DNA of 64,000 bases, from NCBI RefSeq assembly GCF_023156235.1, contig NZ_JAKZAI010000001.1, forward strand, positions 54,462 through 118,461, given 5' to 3'. Every line of letters begins with the position of its first letter. The first letter of the stretch is position 1. This document shows positions 50,798 through 60,131 of this stretch, one piece after another. The notes below the pieces were generated by a model, which did no database searches, was not told the origin of the DNA, and saw only the letters and a program-made list of their open reading frames with translations. Source of the DNA: Marinobacter goseongensis (GTDB taxonomy: Bacteria > Pseudomonadota > Gammaproteobacteria > Pseudomonadales > Oleiphilaceae). A program made the translations under genes and the position numbers.

Positions 50798-52141
50798 ATG
50801 AAGATTACGATTTTTGGTACCGGATACGTTGGGCTGGTCACCGGCGCCTGCCTGGCGGATGTGGGCCATGACGTATTATGCATGGACGTTGACCAGGCCA
50901 AGATCGCCAAACTGAAGAACGGCCACATACCCATTTATGAGCCGGGACTCGACAGCATCGTCAAGCACACGGTGGAAGCCGGCCGGCTTTCATTCACTAC
51001 TGACACCGCGCAAGCGGTTCAACATGGTGTACTTCAGTTCATCGCGGTAGGCACCCCGCCGGATGAGGACGGCTCCGCAGATCTGCAATACGTTACCGCC
51101 GTTGCGCGCTCCATTGGTGAGCACATGGACGGCTATAAGGTGGTGGTGGACAAGTCCACGGTGCCCGTGGGAACCGGAGACAAGGTCAAGGCTGCCGTGC
51201 GTGCCGAGCTGGACCGTCGCGGCCTGGAGTTGGAGTTCGACGTGGTTTCCAACCCCGAATTTCTCAAGGAAGGGGCGGCGATTAACGACTTCATGAAGCC
51301 GGACCGCATTGTGGTGGGTACCGACAGCGACAAGGCTGCGGACATGTTGCGTGAGGTCTATTATCCTTTCAATCGCAGCCACGACCGCATGATTTTCATG
51401 GATATCCGTTCTGCGGAGCTGACCAAGTACGCAGCCAACTCCATGCTCGCTACCAAGATCAGCTTCATGAATGAAATCGCCAATCTGGCTGAACGCCTCG
51501 GAGCCGACATCGAAGCGGTGCGCCGTGGTATAGGGTCAGACCCGCGAATTGGCTATCATTTTATTTACCCCGGCTGTGGCTACGGCGGCTCCTGTTTCCC
51601 GAAAGACGTCCAGGCTCTGGCACGCACTGCACGGGACTGCGATTACGACGCGCGCCTGTTGAATGCCGTAGAGGCGGTCAACTACGCCCAGAAGCACGTG
51701 CTCTACGACAAGATCAGTCACTATTTCAATGGAAATCTGCAGGGCAAGGTGGTGGCGCTGTGGGGGCTTGCTTTCAAACCCAACACCGACGACATGCGTG
51801 AGGCGTCTTCCCGCACGTTGATGGAGGATCTCTGGAAAGCCGGGGCATCGGTTCAGGCGTTTGATCCGGAAGCGATGGAAGAGACCCAGCGACTGTACGC
51901 TGAGCAGTCCGGCCTCAGTTTGTGCGGGACCAAAGAGCAGGCGCTGAAAGGGGCGGACGTGCTTGCCATCTGCACCGAATGGAAAGAGTTCCGCTCGCCG
52001 GACTTCGGAGGGATTGCCAGTGCACTCCGGGAGTCGGTGGTGTTCGACGGCCGCAACCTGTATGAGCCGGACATGCTGGCACGCCATGGCCTGATTTACT
52101 ACGCCATCGGCCGTGGCCGCAACCAGTTTCAGTTTGACTGA
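50798..52141 (+). CDS. ugd: UDP-glucose 6-dehydrogenase
   Basis: A 447-aa enzyme that oxidises UDP-glucose to UDP-glucuronate. The NAD motif is [37 protein letters not shown] and [24 protein letters not shown] follow, and the catalytic cysteine is in [13 protein letters not shown] (C266). [19 protein letters not shown] marks the C-terminal NAD-like domain. It lies 41 bases after galE. No glycosyltransferases lie nearby, so the end product is unknown. Confidence 0.96.
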   Translation: MKITIFGTGYVGLVTGACLADVGHDVLCMDVDQAKIAKLKNGHIPIYEPGLDSIVKHTVEAGRLSFTTDTAQAVQHGVLQFIAVGTPPDEDGSADLQYVTAVARSIGEHMDGYKVVVDKSTVPVGTGDKVKAAVRAELDRRGLELEFDVVSNPEFLKEGAAINDFMKPDRIVVGTDSDKAADMLREVYYPFNRSHDRMIFMDIRSAELTKYAANSMLATKISFMNEIANLAERLGADIEAVRRGIGSDPRIGYHFIYPGCGYGGSCFPKDVQALARTARDCDYDARLLNAVEAVNYAQKHVLYDKISHYFNGNLQGKVVALWGLAFKPNTDDMREASSRTLMEDLWKAGASVQAFDPEAMEETQRLYAEQSGLSLCGTKEQALKGADVLAICTEWKEFRSPDFGGIASALRESVVFDGRNLYEPDMLARHGLIYYAIGRGRNQFQFD

Positions 52142-52142
52142 A

Positions 52143-52568
52143 ATGACCGAGCACCGGGACTTTCAGCTGCACCCACGTCTTGCGGCGGACACCATCGGCC
52201 TTGGTTACACCCGCCTGTGCGAGGTGCGGCTGATGAACGATCGCACCTGGCCCTGGGTAATCCTGGTGCCGGCGGTACCGGCGATCCGCGAAATCTATGA
52301 GCTCGATGTCGAGGCGCAGCAACGGTTATTGCTGGAGTCTTCGGCGCTGAGCCGCCAGATGATGGCACTGTTTTCCGGTGACAAGATCAATGTGGCGGCG
52401 CTCGGCAACATGGTGCCGCAATTACACCTGCACCATACTGTCCGCTTTGACGGTGATCCGGCCTGGCCAGCACCGGTGTGGGGCAAGCAGGCGCCCGTTC
52501 CCTACAGTGACGTGGAGCTGGTATTGGTGCGCTCGAAGCTCGATCCGGTCATTTCCTCTCTTATCTGA
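52143..52568 (+). CDS. HIT-family protein
   Basis: A protein of 141 aa from the ATG at 52143, 1 base after the ugd stop. It has the histidine-triad segment MVPQLHLHHTVRFDGDPAWP at about 99-118. The first histidine of the usual HxHxH is replaced by Q, as in the HIT subgroup of this type known in pseudomonads. HIT proteins hydrolyse nucleotide conjugates; the substrate here is unknown. Transcribed with galE-ugd. Confidence 0.85.
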   Translation: MTEHRDFQLHPRLAADTIGLGYTRLCEVRLMNDRTWPWVILVPAVPAIREIYELDVEAQQRLLLESSALSRQMMALFSGDKINVAALGNMVPQLHLHHTVRFDGDPAWPAPVWGKQAPVPYSDVELVLVRSKLDPVISSLI

Positions 52569-52732
52569 TCCGTTACGCCACTCGCGCGCTTTGAACGCAG
52601 CGTAGGTTTTTTGTATTGGTGGCCTGTTCTGCATGGGTATTCTGACTCTTTGGGCCAAAAGTCGCCCTTCGCACTCTGTATATAGGTATTTTCCGGAACC
52701 CGCGGTGTATACCTTCGTGTACTTACAAAAAC

Positions 52733-52748
52733 TGTGACGCAGATCACA
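52733..52748. promoter_or_regulatory. Perfect CRP/Vfr-type binding site
   Basis: TGTGA-CGCAGA-TCACA matches the CRP consensus (TGTGA-N6-TCACA) exactly. Its centre lies about 38 bases before the start of the 168-aa gene, inside or just upstream of the transcript start. A -10-like TATATA lies at about 52679-52684, upstream, so the site could repress from that promoter or activate one nearer the gene. Confidence 0.65.
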
Positions 52749-52778
52749 AAAAAATACATAAATACAGAGAATGAACCC

Positions 52779-53285
52779 ATGGCGAATCTTTCCCTTGTTA
52801 GCGCACCTGCCCAGGAATCCCCACAAGAGGCGGATATCATCAATTACCGGCACCTTGCCATTGGCTTGCTCTCGGCCAGGGTTTACTCGGAGTCCACCTC
52901 GGAGCTGATCAGCGAGTGCGCGGTGCTCGACTTCGATCGTGACGGAGTGGCGCTGATTCTTCCGGAAGACTGCTTAGAGCCTGAGCAGAACATTCGGGTG
53001 TCTCTGGCTCGCAAGCACCACGGCCGCGACCTCAATGATGACGTCGCGATCAGCTTCGTGCCGGGCAATATTCGCTATGTGCAGGAAGTGGACAGCGGTG
53101 TGCGGGCAGGGGTCAAGCTGGAATACGCCGGTTGCCCGGACATCGAAGAGGCCTGTCGCGCCCGTGTGATCAAGATCGAGAACTATCTGCGTCGACACCA
53201 GGTTGACGCGCAGCGCGCAGCCGCCACGGCCGCGTCGTTGCCAAAGGACTACCAGTTTGGCGGCAGAACGAAATTTGCCATCTGA
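52779..53285 (+). CDS. Unknown protein, 168 aa, weakly PilZ-like
   Basis: From the ATG at 52779 the protein begins MANLSLVSAPAQESPQEAD. It is soluble, with no signal peptide. CAVLDFDRDGVALILPEDCLEPEQNIRVSL resembles the D-x-S-x-x-G strand of PilZ domains (DFDRDG), but the R-x-x-x-R motif is missing, so c-di-GMP binding is not supported. RARVIKIENYLRRHQVDAQRAAATAASL near the end is helical. It stands alone behind a perfect CRP/Vfr-type site. I do not recognise the family with confidence. Confidence 0.75.
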   Translation: MANLSLVSAPAQESPQEADIINYRHLAIGLLSARVYSESTSELISECAVLDFDRDGVALILPEDCLEPEQNIRVSLARKHHGRDLNDDVAISFVPGNIRYVQEVDSGVRAGVKLEYAGCPDIEEACRARVIKIENYLRRHQVDAQRAAATAASLPKDYQFGGRTKFAI

Positions 53286-53298
53286 CTGTCGCACAAAA

Positions 53299-53318
53299 AA
53301 GCCCGCCTTATGGCGGGC
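53299..53318 (-). terminator. Terminator for minus-strand transcription (fabR side)
   Basis: GCCCGCC (53301-53307) pairs with GGCGGGC (53312-53318) over a TTAT loop. The preceding A run (53295-53300) reads as TTTTTT after the hairpin on the minus strand, so it terminates transcripts coming from fabR. The plus strand has no T run. Confidence 0.85.
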
Positions 53319-53429
53319 GTAAATTGCCGTCTGGAGGCAATGACTCAACAATAGGATAGTCTCTATCCCATCTATCAAACGGTTGTTGAGTCGCAAAGGT
53401 TCCAAATAATTCGCAACCTTCTCTCATGC
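53319..53429. repeat. Nested inverted repeats between the 168-aa gene and fabR
   Basis: Three potential stems follow one another. TTGCC (53324-53328) pairs with GGCAA (53336-53340). GACTCAACAA (53342-53351) pairs with TTGTTGAGTC (53383-53392), and inside that loop GGATAG (53354-53359) pairs with CTATCC (53363-53368). With the terminator at 53299-53318 this resembles the 3' end of a structured RNA on the minus strand, or a processed 3' UTR of fabR. Confidence 0.55.
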
Positions 53430-54059
53430 TCAGATTTTTGGTGTTTTCCCATGAGCCGCGAGGGCTTGCGAGCCGACCAGAATCATCCGCAATTCGGTTT
53501 TGATTTTTACTTTCAGTTCTTCCCGTTCTTTCGGAATGGCATCCAGCGCCTCGGCGCCCTGGTTGAAAACCAGTGTTACCATGGCTTCTGCCACCACCCT
53601 GGCATCGGACAGTGGTCGTTTCTGCTCGTCGGCGAAGCGACGCAAATCGTCTGCCAACTCGGTTACGAAATGATCGATTTCAGCACGGATGGCAGTCCGG
53701 AAGGGCTTGGATACCCCGGTACGCTCGCGCAACATGAGGCGGAAGAGGTTGGCATTATTGCCGAGGTACTCCATGAAGGTTTCAACGGAGGTGCTGATTG
53801 CGCTGCCGTCCCTTGCGATGCGCTTTCTGGCATGGCGCATTAACTGACGTAGCGCGACGCCCCCCTCGTCCACCAGTGCCAGTCCGAGCTCGTCCAGCTC
53901 GGCGAAATGACGGTAAAAGGAAGTCGGGGCGATGCCCGCCTCCCGCGCAACTTCCCTCAGGCTCAGGCTGCCAAACCCACGGTCAGCGCTGAGCTGGGCC
54001 AGGGCAGCGTCCATGAGGGCGCGACGTGTTTTCAGTTTCTGCTCGGCACGGGACGACAA
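53430..54059 (-). CDS. fabR: Unsaturated fatty-acid synthesis repressor FabR
   Basis: A 209-aa TetR-family repressor. The N-terminal sequence [51 protein letters not shown] is nearly the same as E. coli FabR, and [24 protein letters not shown] continues the match. FabR senses acyl-thioesters and represses fabA/fabB. Its own targets are not in this window. It is divergent from aspS. Confidence 0.92.
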   Translation of the reverse strand: MSSRAEQKLKTRRALMDAALAQLSADRGFGSLSLREVAREAGIAPTSFYRHFAELDELGLALVDEGGVALRQLMRHARKRIARDGSAISTSVETFMEYLGNNANLFRLMLRERTGVSKPFRTAIRAEIDHFVTELADDLRRFADEQKRPLSDARVVAEAMVTLVFNQGAEALDAIPKEREELKVKIKTELRMILVGSQALAAHGKTPKI

Positions 54060-54159
54060 AACAACGACTCCGATTGCTGTAATAACGCACCATTCTATCG
54101 GTCCGTCCTCAAGGCGTCACCCACCGTGATTGGAGCCTGATTTTCGCGCGTATTGTGTT

Positions 54160-54165
54160 TATAAT
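54160..54165 (+). promoter_or_regulatory. Probable -10 element of aspS
   Basis: TATAAT lies 79 bases before the chosen aspS start. The matching -35 is weak (CTGATT at 54137-54142), so the promoter call is moderate. Confidence 0.4.
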
Positions 54166-54244
54166 GGGCGGCTTTTCCAGTAGTGTCCGCCAAATCCATA
54201 TTTTGCACACATTTATGCACACATCTGAAACAACGGGAACCGGT

Positions 54245-56071
54245 ATGCGCAGTCATTATTGCGGTGGTATCAACGAATCTCACATTGATCAGGAAGTAAC
54301 GCTTTGCGGTTGGGTCCATCGTCGTCGCGATCACGGTGGCGTGATCTTTCTGGACCTGCGGGACCGGGATGGTATGTCCCAGGTCGTCGTTGACCCCGAC
54401 ACCCCTGAGAGCTTTGCCCTGGCGGAAAAGGTTCGCAGTGAGTTCGTTGTGAAAGTGACTGGCCGTGTTCGTCGTCGGCCTGCCGGCACTGAGAATAGCA
54501 ACATGCCCACCGGCCAGGTCGAGTTGCTGGGCAAGGATCTGAGCATTCTTAATGCCGCCGCGACTCCGCCGTTCCCGCTGGATGAGCACGTCGATGTGGG
54601 TGAGGATGTGCGCCTCAAGTACCGCTTCGTAGACCTGCGTCGTCCGGAAATGCTGAATCGCCTGCGATTCCGCTCTCGTGTCACCAGCTATATCCGTAAC
54701 TACCTTGATTGCAATGGCTTTATGGATGTGGAAACCCCGATTCTGACCCGGGCCACGCCGGAGGGCGCACGGGATTATCTGGTGCCCAGCCGGACCCATG
54801 AAGGTTCGTTTTTCGCGCTGCCGCAATCGCCTCAGCTTTTCAAGCAGTTGCTGATGGTGTCCGGGGTTGATCGTTACTATCAGATTGCCAAGTGTTTTCG
54901 GGATGAGGATCTGCGTGCGGACCGCCAGCCCGAGTTTACCCAGGTAGATATCGAAGCGTCGTTCATTGATGAGGAATCTTTGATGTCATTGAATGAGGGT
55001 ATGATTCGCTCTCTGTTCAAGGACGTGCTGAACGTTGACCTGCCGGAATTCCCCCGCATGCCTTACGCCGAAGCCATGCAGCGCTACGGAAGTGACAAGC
55101 CCGACCTGCGGATTCCGCTGGAACTGCTCGATGTGGGCGATCTGGTGGCAAGCGTGGATTTCAAGGTGTTTGCCGGCCCGGCCAATGATCCTAAAGGCCG
55201 TGTGGCCGCCCTGCGTGTGCCCAAGGGTGGTGATCTGTCCCGCAAGCAAATCGATGACTACACCAAATTTGTCGGCATCTATGGCGCCAAAGGTCTGGCG
55301 TATGTCAAGGTCAATGATGTGGCCAAAGGCGTCGAAGGCCTGCAGTCACCGATCATCAAGTTCCTTGGTGACGACGTCGCCATGGCCATTATCGAGCGCG
55401 TAGGTGCGGAAGACGGCGACATTGTCTTCTTTGGTGCCGACAAGACCAGCGTGGTCAACGAGGCCCTGGGTGCCTTGCGGATCAAGGTGGGTCACGATCT
55501 GAACATGCTCACCGCCGAGTGGGCACCGATGTGGGTAGTGGATTTCCCAATGTTCGAGGAAACCTCTGACGGTGGCCTGACCGCGATTCACCACCCCTTC
55601 ACTGCGCCTTCCTGCACCGCGGAAGAGTTGGGTGAAAACCCGGCTACAGCGTTGTCCCGCGCCTACGATATGGTGCTTAACGGCACTGAACTGGGCGGTG
55701 GTTCGATTCGTATCCACGACGAGAACATGCAGCAAGCGGTTTTCCGTATTCTCGGTATTGGAGAGGAGGAAGCCCGCGCCAAGTTTGGTTTCCTGCTCGA
55801 TGCCCTGAAGTTTGGTTGCCCACCCCACGGTGGTCTGGCCTTTGGTCTGGATCGGCTGGTGATGGTGATGACCGGCGCCACGTCCATCCGCGACGTAATT
55901 GCCTTCCCGAAAACCCAGAGTGCCACTTGCCTGATGACCCAGGCTCCTGGTGAGGTGGACGAGAAGCAACTGCGAGAGCTGCACATCCGTCTGCGTAAGC
56001 CCGTTAACAAGGTGATCGAAGGTAACAAGGCGGACACCAGCGAGGCCGGGAGCAACCCGGCAGAAAGCTAG
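54245..56071 (+). CDS. aspS: Aspartyl-tRNA synthetase
   Basis: A protein of 608 aa from the ATG at 54245, giving [32 protein letters not shown]; an open extension to 54155 was rejected because this start fits the family. It is a class IIb synthetase with an OB-fold anticodon domain (1-105), motif 2 ([23 protein letters not shown]), a bacterial GAD insertion (about 285-425), and motif 3 ([18 protein letters not shown]). It leads the run into ruvC; yebC, which I recall between them in Pseudomonas, is absent. Confidence 0.97.
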   Translation: MRSHYCGGINESHIDQEVTLCGWVHRRRDHGGVIFLDLRDRDGMSQVVVDPDTPESFALAEKVRSEFVVKVTGRVRRRPAGTENSNMPTGQVELLGKDLSILNAAATPPFPLDEHVDVGEDVRLKYRFVDLRRPEMLNRLRFRSRVTSYIRNYLDCNGFMDVETPILTRATPEGARDYLVPSRTHEGSFFALPQSPQLFKQLLMVSGVDRYYQIAKCFRDEDLRADRQPEFTQVDIEASFIDEESLMSLNEGMIRSLFKDVLNVDLPEFPRMPYAEAMQRYGSDKPDLRIPLELLDVGDLVASVDFKVFAGPANDPKGRVAALRVPKGGDLSRKQIDDYTKFVGIYGAKGLAYVKVNDVAKGVEGLQSPIIKFLGDDVAMAIIERVGAEDGDIVFFGADKTSVVNEALGALRIKVGHDLNMLTAEWAPMWVVDFPMFEETSDGGLTAIHHPFTAPSCTAEELGENPATALSRAYDMVLNGTELGGGSIRIHDENMQQAVFRILGIGEEEARAKFGFLLDALKFGCPPHGGLAFGLDRLVMVMTGATSIRDVIAFPKTQSATCLMTQAPGEVDEKQLRELHIRLRKPVNKVIEGNKADTSEAGSNPAES

Positions 56072-56090
56072 TCCAACCAAGGAAGCTGAT

Positions 56091-56615
56091 GTGGCGATCA
56101 TTCTGGGCGTAGATCCGGGGTCCCGAATCACCGGGTACGGTATCATCCGGGCGGAAGGGCGCCACATTGAGTACATCGACAGCGGTTGCATCCGCATGGG
56201 TGAAAAGCCCATGGCGGAGCGCCTGCAAGCGATCTTTCACGGTCTTGCCACATTGATCGGGGAATACCGCCCGCAAGAATTTGCCATCGAGCAGGTCTTC
56301 ATGGCCCGCAATCCGGACTCCGCACTCAAGCTTGGTCAAGCAAGGGGCGCTGCCATTGTCAGCGCTGCCAACAGCGGATTACCGGTGCACGAGTATTCTG
56401 CCCGCCAGGTCAAGCAGGCCGTGGTAGGCAAGGGCGGCGCCGATAAGTCTCAGGTCCAGCACATGGTGCAGGCACTTCTTTCTCTCTCCCGCAAACCCCA
56501 GGCAGATGCCGCAGACGCGCTCGCCATTGCCTTGTGTCATGCCCATATGAGCCAGAGCGTGGCCCGGCTCTCCGCCGGCGGAAAAGTTCGCAACGGTCGG
56601 GTCCGACAACAATAA
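56091..56615 (+). CDS. ruvC: Holliday-junction resolvase RuvC
   Basis: A 174-aa nuclease that cuts Holliday junctions. The start [19 protein letters not shown] carries the first catalytic aspartate (D8), [26 protein letters not shown] the second acid, and [15 protein letters not shown] the last two. The start is GTG at 56091. It is followed by ruvA and ruvB. Confidence 0.97.
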   Translation: MAIILGVDPGSRITGYGIIRAEGRHIEYIDSGCIRMGEKPMAERLQAIFHGLATLIGEYRPQEFAIEQVFMARNPDSALKLGQARGAAIVSAANSGLPVHEYSARQVKQAVVGKGGADKSQVQHMVQALLSLSRKPQADAADALAIALCHAHMSQSVARLSAGGKVRNGRVRQQ

Positions 56616-56632
56616 CCGGCGCTGTCGCGCCA

Positions 56633-56648
56633 AAGGAGTAACCCGTTG
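56633..56648 (+). promoter_or_regulatory. Shine-Dalgarno and TTG start of ruvA
   Basis: AAGGAG (56633-56638) stands 7 bases before the TTG at 56646-56648, which gives MIGRIRGTLVEK, the normal RuvA N-terminus. Confidence 0.75.
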
Positions 56649-57278
56649 ATAGGCCGAATTCGAGGCACACTTGTGGAAAAGTCACCGGGTCAGGCGCTGG
56701 TTGAGTGCGCCGGGCTGGGTTACGAAGTGGATATTCCGTTCACCACCTTTTTCCACCTCCCGGAACCGGGAGAGGAAATCACCCTGCACACTCACTTCGC
56801 GGTCCGCGAAGATGCCCAGAGCCTGTATGGGTTCGCGTCGCGGCTGGATCGCGATTTGTTCCGCTTGTTGATCCGCGTTAACGGCGTTGGGCCAAAACTG
56901 GCGGTCGGGATCCTGTCAGGGCTCGATGCCCATCAATTCATCCGTTGTGTCGAAGCCCGTGACGCCAATTCGCTGGTCAAACTGCCTGGTGTGGGTAAAA
57001 AAACGGCGGAACGCCTGCTTATTGAAATGACAGATCGGATAGGGCAACTTGAGGGGCAGTTTGTGCCCCTGTCGTCGGCAGCGACAGGAGACAAGGGTGT
57101 TGGAGCCGTTGTGCCGGCTTCAAGCCATGCCCCGCGGGATGAGGCCGAAGCTGCTCTGATTGCCCTCGGTTACAAGCCTCAGGAGGCCACCAGGGCGATC
57201 GGCAAGGTGGCGGAAGAGGGTATGTCATCGGAAAACCTGATCCGTCTTGCGTTGCGCAATATGATTCCTGCCGGATGA
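56646..57278 (+). CDS. ruvA: Holliday-junction DNA helicase subunit RuvA
   Basis: A 210-aa DNA-binding subunit that holds the junction as a tetramer for RuvB. The N-terminal OB fold is followed by two helix-hairpin-helix motifs (LIRVNGVGPKLAVGILSGLD, LVKLPGVGKKTAERLLIEM). The C-terminal domain III (about 160-210) contacts RuvB. It starts with TTG. A 157-base gap precedes ruvB. Confidence 0.97.
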   Translation: MIGRIRGTLVEKSPGQALVECAGLGYEVDIPFTTFFHLPEPGEEITLHTHFAVREDAQSLYGFASRLDRDLFRLLIRVNGVGPKLAVGILSGLDAHQFIRCVEARDANSLVKLPGVGKKTAERLLIEMTDRIGQLEGQFVPLSSAATGDKGVGAVVPASSHAPRDEAEAALIALGYKPQEATRAIGKVAEEGMSSENLIRLALRNMIPAG

Positions 57279-57435
57279 ATCTGACGTAACTTACGACCTG
57301 TCTGGCGCCGAATCTGTATAGAGCGTAACGTGACAGCCACAGAGGCGTTTGTACAATTGGGGTTCCTTGATCCCGAAAACACTGTACAGCCATGAAGTTG
57401 GGGTTTTTAGTGGGGTTGAGAGCCCGGGTAACGCG

Positions 57436-58464
57436 ATGATTGAATCTGATCGACTGATTTCAGCCCAGGGTGGGCAATACGAAGAGGTGCAGGATCGTGC
57501 CATCCGGCCAACGTTGTTATCTGAGTACGTCGGCCAGCCTGCGGTGCGAGAGCAGATGGATATCTTCATCTCCGCCGCGAGGGGGCGGGAAGAGGCACTG
57601 GACCACGTACTGATTTTCGGGCCGCCGGGTTTGGGGAAAACCACGTTGGCCAACATCATCGCCAACGAGATGGGTGTCGCGATCAAGACAACGTCGGGCC
57701 CGGTGCTGGAGAAGGCAGGCGACCTGGCAGCCATGCTGACGAATCTGGAGGAGGGCGATGTGCTCTTCATCGACGAGATTCACCGCCTTAGTGCGGCGGT
57801 AGAGGAGGTGCTCTACCCGGCGATGGAAGATTACCAGCTGGATATCATGATTGGTGAGGGACCCGCCGCCCGCTCTATCAAGTTGGACCTGCCGCCCTTC
57901 ACCCTGGTGGGGGCGACCACGAGAGCGGGGTTGCTGACGTCGCCGTTGAGAGATCGCTTCGGTATTGTCCAGCGCCTGGAGTTTTACAACACGGCTGACC
58001 TGACCCATATTATTCTGCGGTCTGCGCGGCTCTCCTCCGTGGCCATCGACGAGGGGGGTGCCTATGAAATTGCCCGGCGCTCGCGGGGCACGCCACGAAT
58101 TGCTAATCGCCTGCTCCGGCGGGTGCGTGACTATGCCGAAGTGAAAGCGGATGGTCGCATCAGTGACAGTATTGCGGATCGGGCACTGAACATGCTGAAG
58201 GTGGACGACCAAGGCTTCGATCACATGGACCGCCGGTTGCTGCTGGCAATGATCGAGAAATTTGATGGTGGTCCGGTCGGCGTGGAAAGTCTGGCGGCGG
58301 CCATCAGCGAGGAGCGAGGCACCATTGAAGACGTGCTGGAGCCCTTTCTTATTCAGCAGGGGTTCATGGTACGGACGCCGCGGGGGCGGATGGTGACCTC
58401 CAGTGCCTACGAGCATTTTGGCGCGGTGCCGGCACGCTCAGGAAAGGAGGATCTGTTTGACTGA
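57436..58464 (+). CDS. ruvB: Holliday-junction branch-migration ATPase RuvB
   Basis: A protein of 342 aa from the ATG at 57436; 29 more codons upstream are open but unlikely. It is the hexameric AAA+ motor of RuvAB. Walker A is [10 protein letters not shown] (K68), Walker B is [10 protein letters not shown] (D113), and [17 protein letters not shown] is the sensor/arginine-finger region. A winged helix closes the protein. It overlaps ybgC by 8 bases. Confidence 0.97.
   Translation: MIESDRLISAQGGQYEEVQDRAIRPTLLSEYVGQPAVREQMDIFISAARGREEALDHVLIFGPPGLGKTTLANIIANEMGVAIKTTSGPVLEKAGDLAAMLTNLEEGDVLFIDEIHRLSAAVEEVLYPAMEDYQLDIMIGEGPAARSIKLDLPPFTLVGATTRAGLLTSPLRDRFGIVQRLEFYNTADLTHIILRSARLSSVAIDEGGAYEIARRSRGTPRIANRLLRRVRDYAEVKADGRISDSIADRALNMLKVDDQGFDHMDRRLLLAMIEKFDGGPVGVESLAAAISEERGTIEDVLEPFLIQQGFMVRTPRGRMVTSSAYEHFGAVPARSGKEDLFD
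58445..58459 (+). promoter_or_regulatory. Shine-Dalgarno and TTG start of ybgC
   Basis: AGGAGG (58445-58450) is 6 bases before the TTG at 58457-58459, within the end of ruvB. It supports the TTG start over a longer frame at 58403. Confidence 0.75.
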
Positions 58465-58906
58465 GCAGGACTTCGCCGAACCGTTCCAGCTGCCGGTCAG
58501 GGTGTACATCGAAGACACGGATGCCGGAGGCATCGTATTTCATGCCAGGTATCTACACTACATGGAGCGCGCCCGAACGGAATGGGTGCGGGCCTGTGGA
58601 ATCGGTCTGAGGGCCGGGTTGGCCGACAACATCAGTTATGTGGTCCAGCGCCTGACGATTCACTATGCCGTGCCGGCGAAGCTAGATGATGAATTGCTGG
58701 TCACCGCTGAGCCGGTGGGTTTCGGGCGGGTGTGGATGGATTTTCGCCAGCGGGTGTTCAGGAACGTCCAATCGGCAGACGAGGCTGTGTTGCTGGCGTC
58801 CGCCGATGTGCGGGTAGCCTGTGTGGCGTTGGATAGTGGGCGGCCGAGGAGGCTGCCGGACAACATGCGTGAACTGCTGGAACGGGTTCACGACAACCAA
58901 CTGTAA
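58457..58906 (+). CDS. ybgC: YbgC acyl-CoA thioesterase of the Tol-Pal cluster
   Basis: A protein of 149 aa from the TTG at 58457. It is a hot-dog fold thioesterase. The active-site start is [32 protein letters not shown], with the catalytic aspartate in [10 protein letters not shown]. The position before tolQ is conserved. Its start overlaps the ruvB stop by 8 bases. Confidence 0.94.
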   Translation: MTEQDFAEPFQLPVRVYIEDTDAGGIVFHARYLHYMERARTEWVRACGIGLRAGLADNISYVVQRLTIHYAVPAKLDDELLVTAEPVGFGRVWMDFRQRVFRNVQSADEAVLLASADVRVACVALDSGRPRRLPDNMRELLERVHDNQL

Positions 58907-58930
58907 ACCGGAACAAGCCAGGAGTAGAAG

Positions 58931-59623
58931 GTGGAGTCAGAAGTTTCTGTTTGGTATCTCATCGCTAACGCGGGGGTGCTGGTACAGCTGGTCATGCTGT
59001 TACTGGTTCTGGCTTCCGTGGTGTCCTGGGCGCTCATTTTTCAGCGTTTTCAGGTTTTCCGTAAGGCCCGTCAGGCACAGCTCGCGTTCGAGGAACGGTT
59101 CTGGTCCGGCATGGATCTGGGGCAGTTGTACCGGGAAGTGAACAGCGACCCCACGCCTTTTTCAGGCATGGAGTCCCTGTTCCGTGCCGGTTTCAAGGAA
59201 TTCTCCCGCCTGCGCCAGCAGAGCCGAGATGCCGATGCGGTTATGGAGGGCACTCAGCGGGCCATGCGGGTTGCGTTCTCCCGAGAGCAGGAGCGCCTTG
59301 AAGCGTCGCTGCCGTTTCTGGCAACGGTGGGCTCCACCAGTCCATACATCGGCCTGTTCGGTACAGTATGGGGCATCATGAACTCCTTCCGTGGTCTGGC
59401 TCAGGTGCAGCAGGCAACTCTGGCTACTGTCGCACCGGGGATCTCCGAGGCGCTGATCGCGACCGCGATGGGCCTGTTTGCGGCCATACCAGCAGTGATC
59501 GCCTACAACCGGTTCTCTGCCATGTCGGATGCGTTTCTGAAGAACTATGAAACTTTCGCAGACGAATTCTCAAGCATCCTGCATCGCCGTGTGCATAACA
59601 GCGAGCAGTCATCCGCCGCATGA
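58931..59623 (+). CDS. tolQ: TolQ inner-membrane proton-channel protein
   Basis: A 230-aa protein with three transmembrane helices (about 12-35, 130-155, 165-190). TVGSTSPYIGLFGTVWGIMNSFRGL and ISEALIATAMGLFAAIPAVIAYNRF are the conserved channel helices. It energises TolA with TolR using the proton gradient, and the system constricts the outer membrane in division. The start is GTG at 58931 behind AGGAG. It leads the tolQRAB-pal-cpoB unit. Confidence 0.97.
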   Translation: MESEVSVWYLIANAGVLVQLVMLLLVLASVVSWALIFQRFQVFRKARQAQLAFEERFWSGMDLGQLYREVNSDPTPFSGMESLFRAGFKEFSRLRQQSRDADAVMEGTQRAMRVAFSREQERLEASLPFLATVGSTSPYIGLFGTVWGIMNSFRGLAQVQQATLATVAPGISEALIATAMGLFAAIPAVIAYNRFSAMSDAFLKNYETFADEFSSILHRRVHNSEQSSAA

Positions 59624-59663
59624 CAGCGGGCAGTCTGCGTAGAGCGGCCAGGGGAGACAAGGC

Positions 59664-60110
59664 ATGAAAGGCATGGGAATGATGCCGGCGAACCGCCGGA
59701 AGCCAATGTCGGAAATCAACGTGGTGCCCTACATCGACGTGATGCTGGTACTGCTGATTATTTTTATGGTGACGGCGCCGATGTTGACGCAGGGTGTCAA
59801 AGTCGATCTGCCGGAAACCACCTCGGATCCCATCCAGTCCGACAAGGACGTGGAGTCGATCATTGTCTCGGTTGATTCTAACGGTGCCTACTTTCTGGAA
59901 GTGGGCGACGAAGACAGCGATCCCATGTCTCTGGGTGAGGTTCGGACACAGGTGGCGAAAATTTTGTCCGTCGGCAGTGCCAGGGAAGTGCTGGTGCGTG
60001 GTGACGAGCACGTCGAGTACGGCACAGTTGTTCGGCTGATGGCTGAGTTGCAGGGTGCCGGCGCCACCAGCATCGGCTTGATCACCGAAGCACCATCCAC
60101 CGAAAACTGA
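59664..60110 (+). CDS. tolR: TolR inner-membrane protein
   Basis: A 148-aa protein with one helix (PMSEINVVPYIDVMLVLLIIFMVTAPM, about 14-40) and the functional aspartate in PYIDVMLV. The periplasmic domain is about 105 residues. It works with TolQ to drive TolA. The gene follows tolQ by 40 bases. Confidence 0.97.
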   Translation: MKGMGMMPANRRKPMSEINVVPYIDVMLVLLIIFMVTAPMLTQGVKVDLPETTSDPIQSDKDVESIIVSVDSNGAYFLEVGDEDSDPMSLGEVRTQVAKILSVGSAREVLVRGDEHVEYGTVVRLMAELQGAGATSIGLITEAPSTEN

Positions 60111-60131
60111 GCATAAAGCGGGCAGGTTTTT

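Noticed and set aside
54155..54244. A 30-residue N-terminal extension of AspRS
   Set aside because: It contains the promoter-like TATAAT and the downstream ATG gives the normal family start.
57381..57391. CTGTACAG as a possible LexA box near ruvB
   Set aside because: The LexA consensus needs CTGT and ACAG separated by 8 bases; here they are adjacent, so it is only a short palindrome.
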